Below are positions 1 through 6,306 of a stretch of DNA of 6,572 bases, piece by piece; positions within the stretch are counted from its first letter, which is position 1; each line of letters begins with the position of its first letter. Source of the DNA: Shewanellaceae bacterium. GTDB taxonomy: Bacteria > Pseudomonadota > Gammaproteobacteria > Enterobacterales > Shewanellaceae. The notes under the pieces are model-generated. The model was not told where the DNA came from and made no database searches. It saw only the letters and a program-made list of their open reading frames with translations. The position numbers and the translations under genes are program-made. Location of the stretch: assembly GCA_016779685.1 (NCBI GenBank), contig JADHND010000092.1, positions 1 through 6,572 of the forward strand. Reading direction: 5' to 3'.

Positions 1-400
1 GACCTTCATCATACATCCAACCCAGCATCAATTGGGCATTGGCATGCCCCTGATTGGCTGCGAGTTCATACCATCCGAAGGCCTTTTGGTGATTTTTTGG
101 AACACCGTAGCCATCATAATACATGTCACCTAAATGATATTGAGCCCGAGCGTAACCTTGCTTCGCAGCCAGTCTGAACCATTTTAAAGCTTGTTGAACA
201 TTTTTTGGTACGCCTAGACCTTCATCATACATCCAACCCAGCATCAATTGGGCATTGGCATGCCCCTGATTGGCTGCGAGTTCATACCATCCGAAGGCCT
301 TTTGGTGATTTTTTGGAACACCGTAGCCATGATAATACATGTCACCTAAATGATATTGAGCCCGAGCGTAACCTTGCTTCGCAGCCAGTCTGAACCATTT
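1..400. repeat. 216-bp-period tandem duplication inside SLR-A
   Basis: Bases 1-184 and 217-400 are identical except at one position (C at 115, G at 331, giving Asp or His in the YY(D/H)GYG motif). The period of 216 bp equals 72 residues, exactly two SLR units. The 32 bases between the copies (185-216) are not included. The frame is kept, so the duplication adds repeats rather than breaking the gene. The left copy starts at the window edge and may extend further. Confidence 0.93.
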
Positions 401-592
401 GAGGGCTTTGTTATAATCTTGAGCGACCATTTGACCTTCAGCATATAACACACCGATTTGATCTTGTGCCGCTGCGGTGCCTTGTTTAGCCAATGTGGCT
501 ATTTTTGAATCAGATTGATCTGTGTTATTGGATGCATACGCTGGGTGAAGTATGACAAGAGAAATGATTAAAATATGAAATGGTTTGAACAT
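1..592 (-). CDS. Exported Sel1-like repeat (SLR) protein, SLR-A, 3' end outside window
   Basis: An open frame runs leftward from an ATG at 590-592 (MFKPFHILII...) to the window edge without a stop: 197 codons are visible and the C-terminus is missing. Residues 1-20 form a signal peptide (basic start, hydrophobic core, AYA|SNN cleavage-like end), so the protein is probably exported. From about residue 40 the protein is made of 36-residue Sel1-like repeats (alpha-solenoid, TPR-related) with the pattern A-x-A-Q-x-x-L-G-x-M-Y-x-x-G-x-G-V-x-x-(N/D)-x-x-x-A-x-x-W-(F/Y)-x-x-A-A-x-Q-G. The first repeat is more divergent (LYAEGQMVAQDY). Such proteins usually act as protein-protein scaffolds; no catalytic domain is visible and the partner is unknown. 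The N-terminus and leader closely resemble SLR-B at 5196-5861, so the two are paralogues. An AGG lies about ten bases before the ATG as a weak ribosome site. Confidence is high for the family and low for any specific role. Confidence 0.9.
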   Translation of the reverse strand, partial: MFKPFHILIISLVILHPAYASNNTDQSDSKIATLAKQGTAAAQDQIGVLYAEGQMVAQDYNKALKWFRLAAKQGYARAQYHLGDMYYHGYGVPKNHQKAFGWYELAANQGHANAQLMLGWMYDEGLGVPKNVQQALKWFRLAAKQGYARAQYHLGDMYYDGYGVPKNHQKAFGWYELAANQGHANAQLMLGWMYDEG

Positions 593-631
593 AATGAAGC
601 CTAGATAAAAGTTAAAATTCATGGGGGCGTG
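593..631 (-). promoter_or_regulatory. Leader of SLR-A, conserved with SLR-B
   Basis: The 39 bases immediately upstream of the SLR-A start match 5862-5900 upstream of SLR-B at 33 positions without gaps. The shared core on the minus strand is AACTTTTAT followed by (C/T)TAGGCTT before ATTATG, which contains the only ribosome-site-like sequence (AGG). A possible minus-strand promoter lies further up, TTTAAT - 17 bases - TATAAG at about 664-692, but it is weak and not conserved in the other copy. The conservation may only reflect recent duplication. Confidence 0.4.
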
Positions 632-1037
632 CTTATTGGCACTGTTGATCATAAAACGGTCTTATATGAACACCTCATCCTATATTAAATACAACTATGC
701 CATCCTGCTGGCAGATAAGAAATGTGATCTAGATCACTTATATTGCGATAAAGCAGATCATCAAGCCATTATTTTATTGAGATTGCCAAGGTCGGGTCAA
801 TCTACAGTCATATCGCTTAAGTTAGTAGAGACGGCATGAATTGAATGGATTTAGAGATAGTGACTTGTTTGTTTTCAGCAATCAATGTTTCAAACAATGT
901 CTGTCTTGGTATATAAAAAGTGGAAATTGAATAAAATTTGATATTTTTCAGAGTTAAACATTCAATTTCATCGGATATGGCTATCAACCGAATGATGAGC
1001 CGATAGAATCGTTGACTGACATCAAAGCTACCCATCT
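632..1037. other. Gene-poor spacer between SLR-A and the transposase remnant
   Basis: No gene is supported here. Two 72-codon open frames exist (621-839 plus, 817-1035 minus). Neither has a Shine-Dalgarno sequence, a recognisable domain or a homologous copy elsewhere in the window, and they overlap each other. The first 50 bases or so still show patchy similarity to the region upstream of SLR-B. The rest is AT-rich and probably decayed sequence next to the IS3 remnant. Confidence 0.5.
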
Positions 1038-1257
1038 TCAGTCAAGATAACTAGACCAGCCTGTTTCAGTCCATGCTGTGAATGCATGACTGACAAACTC
1101 AAGTCGATTATCACAGCGGATGACTTTGGGTACAGTTCTGGGTGCACAATTGCACAGACGATAACGCCGACCATCACGACGAGCATCTTTTAGCTGAACG
1201 TGGATAAAATCAGCAGACCACACTTGGTATAGCTCATTTTAACCACCACACTTTTTA
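1038..1257 (-). pseudogene. IS3-family transposase (orfB) remnant, internally deleted
   Basis: Read leftward, the frame gives N-E-L-Y-Q-V-W-S-A-D-F-I-H-V-Q-L-K-D, then D-G-R-R-Y-R-L, then P-K-V-I-R-C-D-N-R-L-E-F-V-S-H-A-F-T-A-W, and stops. These match the start of the rve/DDE integrase core of IS3-family OrfB (QVWSADF...DGRRFR) and its second-Asp block (normally RxDNGPEF). The roughly 45 residues that normally lie between the blocks are missing, the usual Gly-Pro after DN is Arg-Leu, and everything after the Trp, including the catalytic Glu region, is absent. An in-frame TAA lies just upstream of the Asn-Glu-Leu-Tyr codons. The fragment cannot be active. It sits directly against the 3' end of the ABC-F gene and may be a scar of the event that placed that gene here. 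The IS3-family assignment is good; the subgroup is unknown. Confidence 0.75.
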
Positions 1258-1260
1258 GCG

Positions 1261-2856
1261 TTATTCAGCATTTTTTTCAATCAAGTGATCATCTAAGTCG
1301 AAAAAGGCTTCTATATTGAGCTGCTGGAGAAAATCATCATCATGTGAAATAACAACCAATGTGCCAGGGTAATCTTGCAGTGTCTTCACCAGCTGTTTTT
1401 TTGATTCCATATCTAAGTGATTATCAGGTTCATCAATACATAATATGTTCGGCAGACTGCGACCAGAAAACAAACATGCTAATGCTAATTTTAACTGCTC
1501 ACCTGAACTCAAGCGTTGAACAGGTAGGCTTATCCTTTCATTTTTTAAACGTAAGTGTGCTAGCACCTGTCTGACTTCTGTCTGACTTAAATCTTCATGA
1601 AACAATGCCATATTCTCTATGGCATTGGCGCCTTTTTCTAGTAATGAAAAATGTTGATCAAGCATCTTATATCGACCATAAACTTGAATATCTCCTGATG
1701 CCTGTTCAAGGTGATGTGTGATCACTTTCATCAACGTTGACTTACCACTGCCATTGCGTCCTGTGATCGCAAAGCGTTGTCCGTGTTGAATTTGAAAATT
1801 TAAGGGAAGTGAATCAACATGATGTAAACAGAGATCTTGAGCCATCACGGCGACACCGGTCTTTGTTTCACATTTATCCATGTGAAAATAAATAGGCGCT
1901 TCTTCAATTTTTTGCTGCTGTATTTGACGTAGCCTGTTCTGATTTATATCCACTTTGTCTTGCTGGATGCTTTTTAACCGAGAATGACTTGCTTCTGATT
2001 TAGATTTTGCATGATTTAATATGATTTTACTTTGATTGCTGTTTTGGCGGCTATCTTTGCCTTTTCGAAGTTGCTTATCAAGATGTTCTTGCACTCTTCT
2101 TTGTTGTTTCTTAGCTGATGTCATCTCTTTTTTGTAAATGTGCTCTTGGTGCTCTAAGTTACGCTGCTGGTTTGCTTTTATATTCAAAAAACCTGCCCAG
2201 TCACATTGCGTATGAGTCAGCTTGCCATGTTGCAACTCTAATATCTGATTTGCATGATTTAAAATGCTGATATCATGTGATGCAACAATCACGCAACTCT
2301 GTTGTTGTATCCAATTTAAGAGCTGTTTTTTGCCTAGCTGATCAAGATGATTCGTTGGCTCATCTAGAATCGTTATTTGAAATTTTCGCCAAGATAACTC
2401 AATCAACCGAATTTTTGTGTATTCACCTGCACTTAATGATGCCAAAGAATGTGACAGCAGTTGGCGGGATAAAGAAAAATCGTGCAACGCGGCATTCAGT
2501 TTTTCCTCAAAATCCCACCTTCCCTCTAAATAATCAAAATCAGCTTGAGTAGATAGCCCTGTTTGCATTCTAAGCTGTACTTGTTTCCAGGCAGCGTAAC
2601 CCAGAAAACTTGCAACTGATTCTGTATTGTGATCACGCTCTTGAGATAAGTATCCAACCGAGTCATCTGTTAAGACACGACCGGCCGATGGTGTTTTTTT
2701 CCCAGCTAAAATTTGTAAAAGAATGGATTTGCCACTGCCATTTCTACCGACCACACCAACTAAACCTTTTGATAAAGTTAAGTTTATGTTTTCGAAAAGC
2801 GGTGTAGAATAATTTACATTTTGATAAGTTAAAGATGATATGTGTCAAGCAGACAT
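1261..2856 (-). CDS. ABC-F family ATPase with in-frame TGA at codon 4 (possible pseudogene)
   Basis: This is a two-domain ABC-F ATPase without membrane segments. The family works in the cytoplasm on ribosomes, in translation or in protection from ribosome-targeting antibiotics. A natural start is the ATG at 2854-2856 with AAGGAA four bases upstream, giving M-S-A-stop-H-I-S-S-L-T-Y-Q and then a normal ABC N-terminus up to Walker A. The stop is TGA (2845-2847). The next in-frame ATG, GTG or TTG is a GTG at 2754, leaving 497 residues that start two residues before Walker A and lack the first beta strands and the A-loop aromatic. In that 497-residue numbering: Walker A GRNGSGKS 3-10, Q-loop Q38, signature SLSAGE 106-111, Walker B ILDE with EPTNHLD 132-138, switch His160; a charged Lys/Gln-rich linker about 190-285; second Walker A 332-340, signature LSSGEQ 415-420, Walker B CIDE with EPDNHLD 442-448, His471. 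Everything after codon 4 is intact, so the stop is recent, bypassed, or an assembly error. The substrate subgroup is not assignable by eye. Confidence 0.85.
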
Positions 2857-2860
2857 TATT

Positions 2861-2866
2861 TTCCTT
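2861..2866 (-). promoter_or_regulatory. Shine-Dalgarno site (AAGGAA) of the ABC-F gene
   Basis: The minus strand reads AAGGAA-AATA-ATG, with good spacing to the ATG at 2854-2856. It identifies that ATG as the evolved start, which matters because the frame stops three codons later. The GTG at 2754 has no comparable site upstream. Confidence 0.7.
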
Positions 2867-2877
2867 ATATTTTTTGC

Positions 2878-2906
2878 TTTAAAATTAACTCTTATGAATT
2901 AAACAA
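2878..2906 (-). promoter_or_regulatory. Weak candidate promoter for the ABC-F gene
   Basis: On the minus strand TTGTTT (2901-2906) is followed after 17 bases by TTTAAA (2878-2883), a two-mismatch -10. It would give a leader of roughly 15 bases before the ATG at 2856. The region is very AT-rich, so a chance match is quite possible. Confidence 0.25.
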
Positions 2907-3207
2907 AATTCTCAAATAGACGACCAAAAAATAAGTATACCATCACAAGCAGCTCGATTTCCTCAACGGCGGACCCAATCTTAACAATAGAAGATGTTTT
3001 CAGCGTCTTCTTTTTCTTTCTTTCTTTGTTTTTACTTGGTTGTTGAGCCTTTGATTGCATCAAAGGGCTCAAGAGCAAAATGAATTTAGCGGTCGCTAAG
3101 ATTGAGTGGCACGCTCCCCAAAGCCAATGCGTGTATACGCATAAAATCCGCAACATTTTGACAGCTGCTTTGCAAACTATTTTTTTAGCATCGTTGTTTT
3201 GAGCCAC
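2899..3207 (-). CDS. Doubtful small hypothetical membrane protein (102 residues)
   Basis: This open frame starts with GTG at 3205-3207 and ends with TAA at 2899-2901. It does not lie over another gene, so it is not a simple shadow. Two hydrophobic stretches (about residues 20-50 and 85-95) flank a very basic segment (residues 58-70, KNKERKKKKTLK), which would fit a small two-segment membrane protein. I recognise no family. The ribosome site is unclear (GATGAAAATGAA before GTG), and the start lies at the edge of the duplicated hip promoter segment, so the right-hand copy at 6066 does not share the body of the frame. Reading continues from D-E-N-E-V-A just upstream, also seen in the right copy. 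It could equally be non-coding sequence. Confidence 0.22.
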   Translation of the reverse strand: MAQNNDAKKIVCKAAVKMLRILCVYTHWLWGACHSILATAKFILLLSPLMQSKAQQPSKNKERKKKKTLKTSSIVKIGSAVEEIELLVMVYLFFGRLFENFV

Positions 3208-3309
3208 TTCATTTTCATCTTAATCTGAGTCGAGCATTCCATCTGCCAGCTTGATGATACCGCTGCACCGCCCTATTTCTGTTTTTGATTGGACTCATAG
3301 CGTCTTCGG

Positions 3310-3338
3310 TTGCATCTTCTCTTAAATAACACTATAAT
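3310..3338 (+). promoter_or_regulatory. Sigma70-type promoter of hipBA
   Basis: TTGCAT (3310-3315), a 17-base spacer, and a perfect TATAAT (3333-3338) lie just upstream of hipB. Transcription would start near 3345, giving a very short leader (about 15 bases to the ATG at 3360, 33 to the ATG at 3378). The homologous site in the right copy reads TTGAAT - 17 - GATAAC and is probably much weaker. Confidence 0.75.
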
Positions 3339-3376
3339 GGTACTTATGATGAAAAAAGCATGCATAATAATACCAT
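3337..3376 (+). promoter_or_regulatory. Candidate HipB operator: inverted repeat over the hip start site
   Basis: The left arm ATGGTACTTAT (3337-3347) and right arm ATAATACCAT (3367-3376) are reverse complements apart from one extra base. They overlap the -10 element and bracket the predicted transcription start and the first hipB ATG. HipB-type antitoxins, alone or with HipA, repress their own promoter by binding such repeats, so this is a plausible autoregulatory operator. The spacing (about 30 bases between arm centres) and the base differences in the decayed copy (GGCACTTA and GATACTAT) are seen directly; binding is inferred. Confidence 0.45.
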
Positions 3377-3683
3377 CATGTTACTTATTACCCCCAAAAA
3401 AGCTCAAAAAATGCTAGCCAACCAAGTGCGTCAACGGCGCTTACACCTGGATCTGACGCAAGCCGCTTTAGCGAGCCGTTCTGGCGTTGCTTTATCCACT
3501 TTGCGTAAATTCGAACAGCAAGGCACTATTTCACTGGGATCCTTTTTAAAATTACAATGGGTTTTGGGTGGTTTAGCCGATTTAATCAAGGCAACAGACA
3601 TACCGGAGCCAACTTATACCTCCATCGAAGAAGTTCTGCAAGCCAAGACTCCACCAACCAGACAACGTGGTAAGAAAAAATGA
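3360..3683 (+). CDS. hipB: HipB-like antitoxin, XRE-family helix-turn-helix protein
   Basis: This is a 107-residue DNA-binding antitoxin with a Cro/CI-type helix-turn-helix at about residues 21-60: RQRRLHLDLTQAALA, then SGVALSTLRKFEQ as the turn and recognition helix, then ISLGSFLKLQWVLG. A basic tail (RQRGKKK) follows. HipB proteins dimerise, hold HipA inactive and repress the operon. The ORF overlaps hipA by four bases (ATGA at 3680-3683), which implies translational coupling and confirms the pair. Start choice: ATG 3360 is the longest, but the ATG at 3378 (MLLITPKKAQK) matches the usual family N-terminus better, and the homologous copy has ATA in place of the 3360 start. Neither has a clear Shine-Dalgarno sequence. 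The 5' part is duplicated at 6246-6306. Confidence 0.88.
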   Translation: MHNNTIMLLITPKKAQKMLANQVRQRRLHLDLTQAALASRSGVALSTLRKFEQQGTISLGSFLKLQWVLGGLADLIKATDIPEPTYTSIEEVLQAKTPPTRQRGKKK

Positions 3684-4921
3684 AGTGGCTCCAATCGGTC
3701 AATGAAATCAAAGTGAGTCTTGATTTTGGTCAGGAAGTGGTCGAAGTCGGGAAATTGGCGCTTAAAGAACGGCAGATTTATTTCGAGTATGACACCAGTT
3801 TTATCCTCAGAGGCCTTGAAATCTCTCCTTTAAAAATGCCCTTAAAAAGGGGATTATATCAGTTTAAAACCTCTTTTTTTGAAAACCTGCCCGGTGTGTT
3901 CAATGATAGTTTACCTGATGGTTGGGGGAGACTTTTATTCGATCGGTTTGCTCGGACGCATGGTGTGTTGCCACAAGAAATCACCCCTTTAGATAGACTG
4001 GCTCATATAGGCGAACAAGGGCTGGGCGCGCTGAGATACGTACCTGATCACAGTTTAAAAGAACCCTCTCAAGTCATTCAGCTTGAGAGACTAGCCCAGC
4101 AAGCCCATGACGTATTGAGTGGAACAGCGGATGATGTTTTAGCTGAGCTCATTGCACTGAATGGCTCTTCAGCAGGCGCTAGACCTAAAGCGTTAGTGGG
4201 TATTCATCAACAAGAAGATCAGATTTTACATAGTACTCAAGATTTACCAGAAGGTTATACACCTTGGATGGTTAAATTTTCTAATACCCAAGATGGTGTG
4301 GATGCTGGTGCTATCGAGTACGTTTATGCGTTGATGGCCAAACAAGCCGGCATTGCTATGCCTGAAGTGAGGTTATTCACAACCAATAAAAGTCCTGGTT
4401 ACTTCGCTATTCAACGTTTTGATTGCATAGATGACCATCGTTATCATATGCATACCGCATGCGGACTGTTGCACACCGATTTTCGAACGCCGGCGCTTGA
4501 TTATGAGGATTTAATCAACCTGACGAGTATTTTAACAAAAGATATTCATGAAGTTGAAAAAATGTATCGCTTGGCCGTTTTTAATGTGCTGGCGCATAAT
4601 CGCGATGATCATGCTAAGAATTTTAGTTATCTGATGGACAGGCACGGCCGCTGGATGTTGTCACCTGCATACGACTTAACGTTTTCATCTGGACCAGGAG
4701 GTGAGCAAAGCACACTGGTGATGGGTGAAGGCAAGCATCCAAATATCAAGTGCTTGCTACAACTTGCTCAAGGAGCAGAGATAGCAGAAGCTAAAGCAAA
4801 GAACATCATTCAGGCGACACAGCATAGCCTAAATCAATGGCCTTGTCTGGCAAAACAGTTCGGCGTTGCACCATCTAACATCGATCTGATTCAGACTAAA
4901 ATCAGTGCGGCTTGGGCTTAG
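3680..4921 (+). CDS. hipA: HipA family Ser/Thr kinase toxin
   Basis: This 413-residue protein has the full HipA layout: an N-terminal couple_hipA region (about 10-125, with FENLPGVFNDSLPDGWGR at 67-84) and a C-terminal HipA kinase domain (about 155-385). Visible kinase features are the Gly-rich loop GSSAGARPK (162-170), whose Ser corresponds to the autophosphorylated Ser of HipA proteins; Lys199 in WMVKF as the likely ATP-binding Lys; the catalytic loop HNRDDHAKNF (306-315), with Asp309 as candidate base and Asn314 for Mg; and the DFG-like Asp332 in SPAYDL. All key residues are present, so the toxin looks active. Family members phosphorylate translation-related targets (GltX for E. coli HipA) and cause growth arrest or persistence; the target here is unknown. 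It is the second gene of the hipBA operon, overlapping hipB by four bases, and converges on SLR-B. The length is close to the 440 residues of E. coli HipA. Confidence 0.93.
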   Translation: MKWLQSVNEIKVSLDFGQEVVEVGKLALKERQIYFEYDTSFILRGLEISPLKMPLKRGLYQFKTSFFENLPGVFNDSLPDGWGRLLFDRFARTHGVLPQEITPLDRLAHIGEQGLGALRYVPDHSLKEPSQVIQLERLAQQAHDVLSGTADDVLAELIALNGSSAGARPKALVGIHQQEDQILHSTQDLPEGYTPWMVKFSNTQDGVDAGAIEYVYALMAKQAGIAMPEVRLFTTNKSPGYFAIQRFDCIDDHRYHMHTACGLLHTDFRTPALDYEDLINLTSILTKDIHEVEKMYRLAVFNVLAHNRDDHAKNFSYLMDRHGRWMLSPAYDLTFSSGPGGEQSTLVMGEGKHPNIKCLLQLAQGAEIAEAKAKNIIQATQHSLNQWPCLAKQFGVAPSNIDLIQTKISAAWA

Positions 4922-5102
4922 GTTGATGCCGATGGTGGTGTCCTATACCTATGCATGGATGCTTCTTTTAACATGAAGATGCAGAGCATACCAAAGTTAT
5001 CTTTAGAGAAAATAAAACGACGTTGATTTGACGACATCATTAAGCAGACACCTCTGTGCGGTTGACTAGGTAATGTTGAAGGGAAAGCTGTGACAAAAAC
5101 AA

Positions 5103-5123
5103 AAAGACGCATCAAGCGTCTTT
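5103..5123 (-). terminator. Intrinsic terminator between convergent hipA and SLR-B
   Basis: AAAGACGC - ATCAA - GCGTCTTT forms a perfect 8-bp stem. Read on the minus strand it is followed by TTTTTGTTTTTG (to about 5094), a good U-tract, so it should end the SLR-B transcript about 75 bases past its stop. Read rightward, only three T follow, so for hipA it would act weakly or only as a bidirectional hairpin. Confidence 0.75.
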
Positions 5124-5195
5124 AATGGCGATTACCTTATCGTGGTATGATAAAATTGCAATGTAAAATGGATGCATCAGCATCGAGCTATATGC

Positions 5196-5861
5196 TTATT
5201 GACATTGTTGGTATTTTGTTTTGAGACATGCTGTTGACAGATCTTGCGCTTGACTCACTTGTTGATGGATCATTATTTTGTTTAAACTATCTCTGGTTTT
5301 AGCAGCATCCTGATCGCCATGATAAGCGGCTAGATTAAACCACATATACGCGTAGACTAAGTTTTTAGGAGTGCCTTCCCCAAGTTTATACATCCATCCC
5401 AAACTTTTTTGCGCCGCTGCATCTCCTTGCTTGGCAGCCAGTTGATACCATTTCATGGCTGCTTTAAAATTTTGTGGTACGCCATTTCCTTGATCGTACA
5501 TAACGCCTAAATTATACTGGGCATCTGCATCACCTTGCTTCGCAGCGAGTTGATACCATTTGAAGGCTGCTTTAAAATTTTGTGGTACGCCTTCACCTTC
5601 ATCAAACATCCAACCTAAACTGAATTGCGCATCAGCATGGCCTTGATTGGCCGCGAGCTCATACCATGCGAATGCCTTTTTGTAATCTTTTAAGACACCT
5701 TCGCCGAAGAAGTACATATCACCTATACGATATTGGGCCGCTGCTTTGCCTTGTTTAGCCAATGTGGCTATTTTTGAAGCAGATTGATCTGTTTTATTAG
5801 AGGCATACGCTGGGTGAAGTAGGCATAGAGAAATGATTAAAATATAAACTGGTTTGAACAT
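5196..5861 (-). CDS. Exported Sel1-like repeat (SLR) protein, SLR-B, complete
   Basis: This 221-residue protein begins with a signal peptide (MFKPVYILIISLCLL, AYA|SNK near residue 20), so it is probably exported to the periplasm or beyond. Four Sel1-like repeats of 36 residues follow at about 40-75, 76-111, 112-147 and 148-183, each with the A-x-A-Q-x-x-(L/I)-G-x-M-(Y/F) and W-(Y/F)-x-(L)-A-A-x-(Q/H)-G signature. A short non-repeat tail (184-221) carries a Cys pair (Cys212, Cys220) that could form a disulfide after export. SLR proteins act as scaffolds, and in several host-associated bacteria they take part in host interaction; which applies here cannot be read from sequence. It is a paralogue of SLR-A, with similar signal peptide and leader, but its repeats have diverged. 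It converges on hipA with a terminator between them. The start ATG is at 5859-5861, with AGG about ten bases before it. Confidence 0.92.
   Translation of the reverse strand: MFKPVYILIISLCLLHPAYASNKTDQSASKIATLAKQGKAAAQYRIGDMYFFGEGVLKDYKKAFAWYELAANQGHADAQFSLGWMFDEGEGVPQNFKAAFKWYQLAAKQGDADAQYNLGVMYDQGNGVPQNFKAAMKWYQLAAKQGDAAAQKSLGWMYKLGEGTPKNLVYAYMWFNLAAYHGDQDAAKTRDSLNKIMIHQQVSQAQDLSTACLKTKYQQCQ
5425..5591. repeat. 108-bp-period internal repeat in SLR-B
   Basis: Bases 5425-5483 and 5533-5591 are near-identical copies 108 bp apart, one 36-residue SLR unit. They encode the KQG...LAA half of adjacent repeats (QNFKAA(M/F)KWYQLAAKQG). This shows unit-by-unit expansion, independent of the two-unit duplication in SLR-A. 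Confidence 0.8.
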
Positions 5862-5900
5862 AATTAAGCCTAAATAAAAGTTAAAAGTGATGGTGACGTG
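5862..5900 (-). promoter_or_regulatory. Leader of SLR-B, conserved with SLR-A
   Basis: It matches 593-631 at 33 of 39 positions and includes the TAGGCTT ribosome-site-like sequence next to the start. A possible -10 (TATAGT) lies upstream at about 5911-5916 on the minus strand, without a convincing -35. Bases 5901-6065 beyond it hold no gene that I can support. Confidence 0.35.
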
Positions 5901-6065
5901 CCCTTAGATACTATAAATGAGAAAACGATATAGGCCGAACATGACCATGTTACATGAAAGGCCACCATCCTACTATTCTGCGAGATAGGAAGCGCTCATA
6001 TCGTGAACTGAATCAGGCTATTTCTGGGCTCATCTCTGTTTAAAAGCGGTTCATTGGGCAGATAG

Positions 6066-6306
6066 CGACTTCATTTTCATCTTCATCTTAATCTGAGTCG
6101 AGCATTCCATCTGCCAGCTTGCTGATACAGCTGCTCTGCCCTGTTTTTATCATGCATTGGACGGAGAGCATCAACGATTGAATGCTTTCATAAATAATAC
6201 GATAACGGCACTTAGGATGAAAAAAGCATAGATAATGATACTATCATGTTACTTATTACCCCCAAAAAAGCTCAAAAAGTGCTGGCCAACTAAGTGCTTC
6301 AACGGC
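6066..6306. repeat. Direct repeat, right copy: hip promoter plus hipB 5' end
   Basis: This is the second copy of 3204-3438. It is gap-free from 6083 at an offset of 2868, with an extra 6 bases (CATCTT) near its left end. The promoter -10 has decayed from TATAAT to GATAAC (6201-6206) and the -35 is TTGAAT (6178-6183). Identity stops exactly at 6306/3438, where the IS begins. Confidence 0.9.
6246..6306 (+). pseudogene. Truncated second copy of hipB
   Basis: The frame reads M-L-L-I-T-P-K-K-A-Q-K-V-L-A-N and then TAA (6291-6293), where intact hipB has CAA (Gln). Five codons later the reading is cut by an IS3-family element. Of 61 bases, 57 match hipB. The upstream start (ATG at 3360 in the intact copy) is ATA here. 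No hipA sequence is seen before the window ends, so any remnant would lie beyond the IS. Confidence 0.88.

Larger units (their letters stand above)
3204..3438. repeat. Direct repeat, left copy: hip promoter plus hipB 5' end
   Basis: This segment matches 6066-6306. From 3215 (paired with 6083) to 3438 the two align without gaps at a constant offset of 2868 bases. One 6-base TCATCT-type difference lies just to the left, and similarity ends near 3204. Within the last 61 bases (hipB from its second ATG) 57 positions agree. This copy keeps the consensus promoter and runs on into intact hipBA. Confidence 0.9.

Noticed and set aside
205..393. 62-codon plus-strand frame within SLR-A
   Set aside because: It lies wholly antisense to the SLR repeats and exists only because the repeats keep that frame open.
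1..600. The regular repeats as a possible CRISPR array
   Set aside because: The repeats are in-frame coding repeats of 36 or 72 codons, not short repeats with unique spacers.
621..839. 72-codon plus-strand frame between SLR-A and the transposase remnant
   Set aside because: No ribosome site, no recognisable domain, and no conserved counterpart upstream of SLR-B.
817..1035. 72-codon minus-strand frame just downstream of the transposase remnant
   Set aside because: I see no family resemblance or good start signal. It overlaps another frame and probably lies in decayed sequence.
1359..2807. Plus-strand frames at 1359-1574, 2277-2552 and 2610-2807
   Set aside because: All are antisense shadows of the ABC-F gene.
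3086..3142. Short perfect inverted repeats: TTAGCG-GT-CGCTAA (3086-3099) and ATGCGT-GTAT-ACGCAT (3127-3142)
   Set aside because: Neither is followed by a T-run, neither is shared with the right-hand copy, and the first has too small a loop for a hairpin. I could not tie them to a function.
4918..5115. 65-codon minus-strand frame after hipA
   Set aside because: It begins inside the terminator hairpin and ends at the hipA stop. It has no domain, and its composition looks random.
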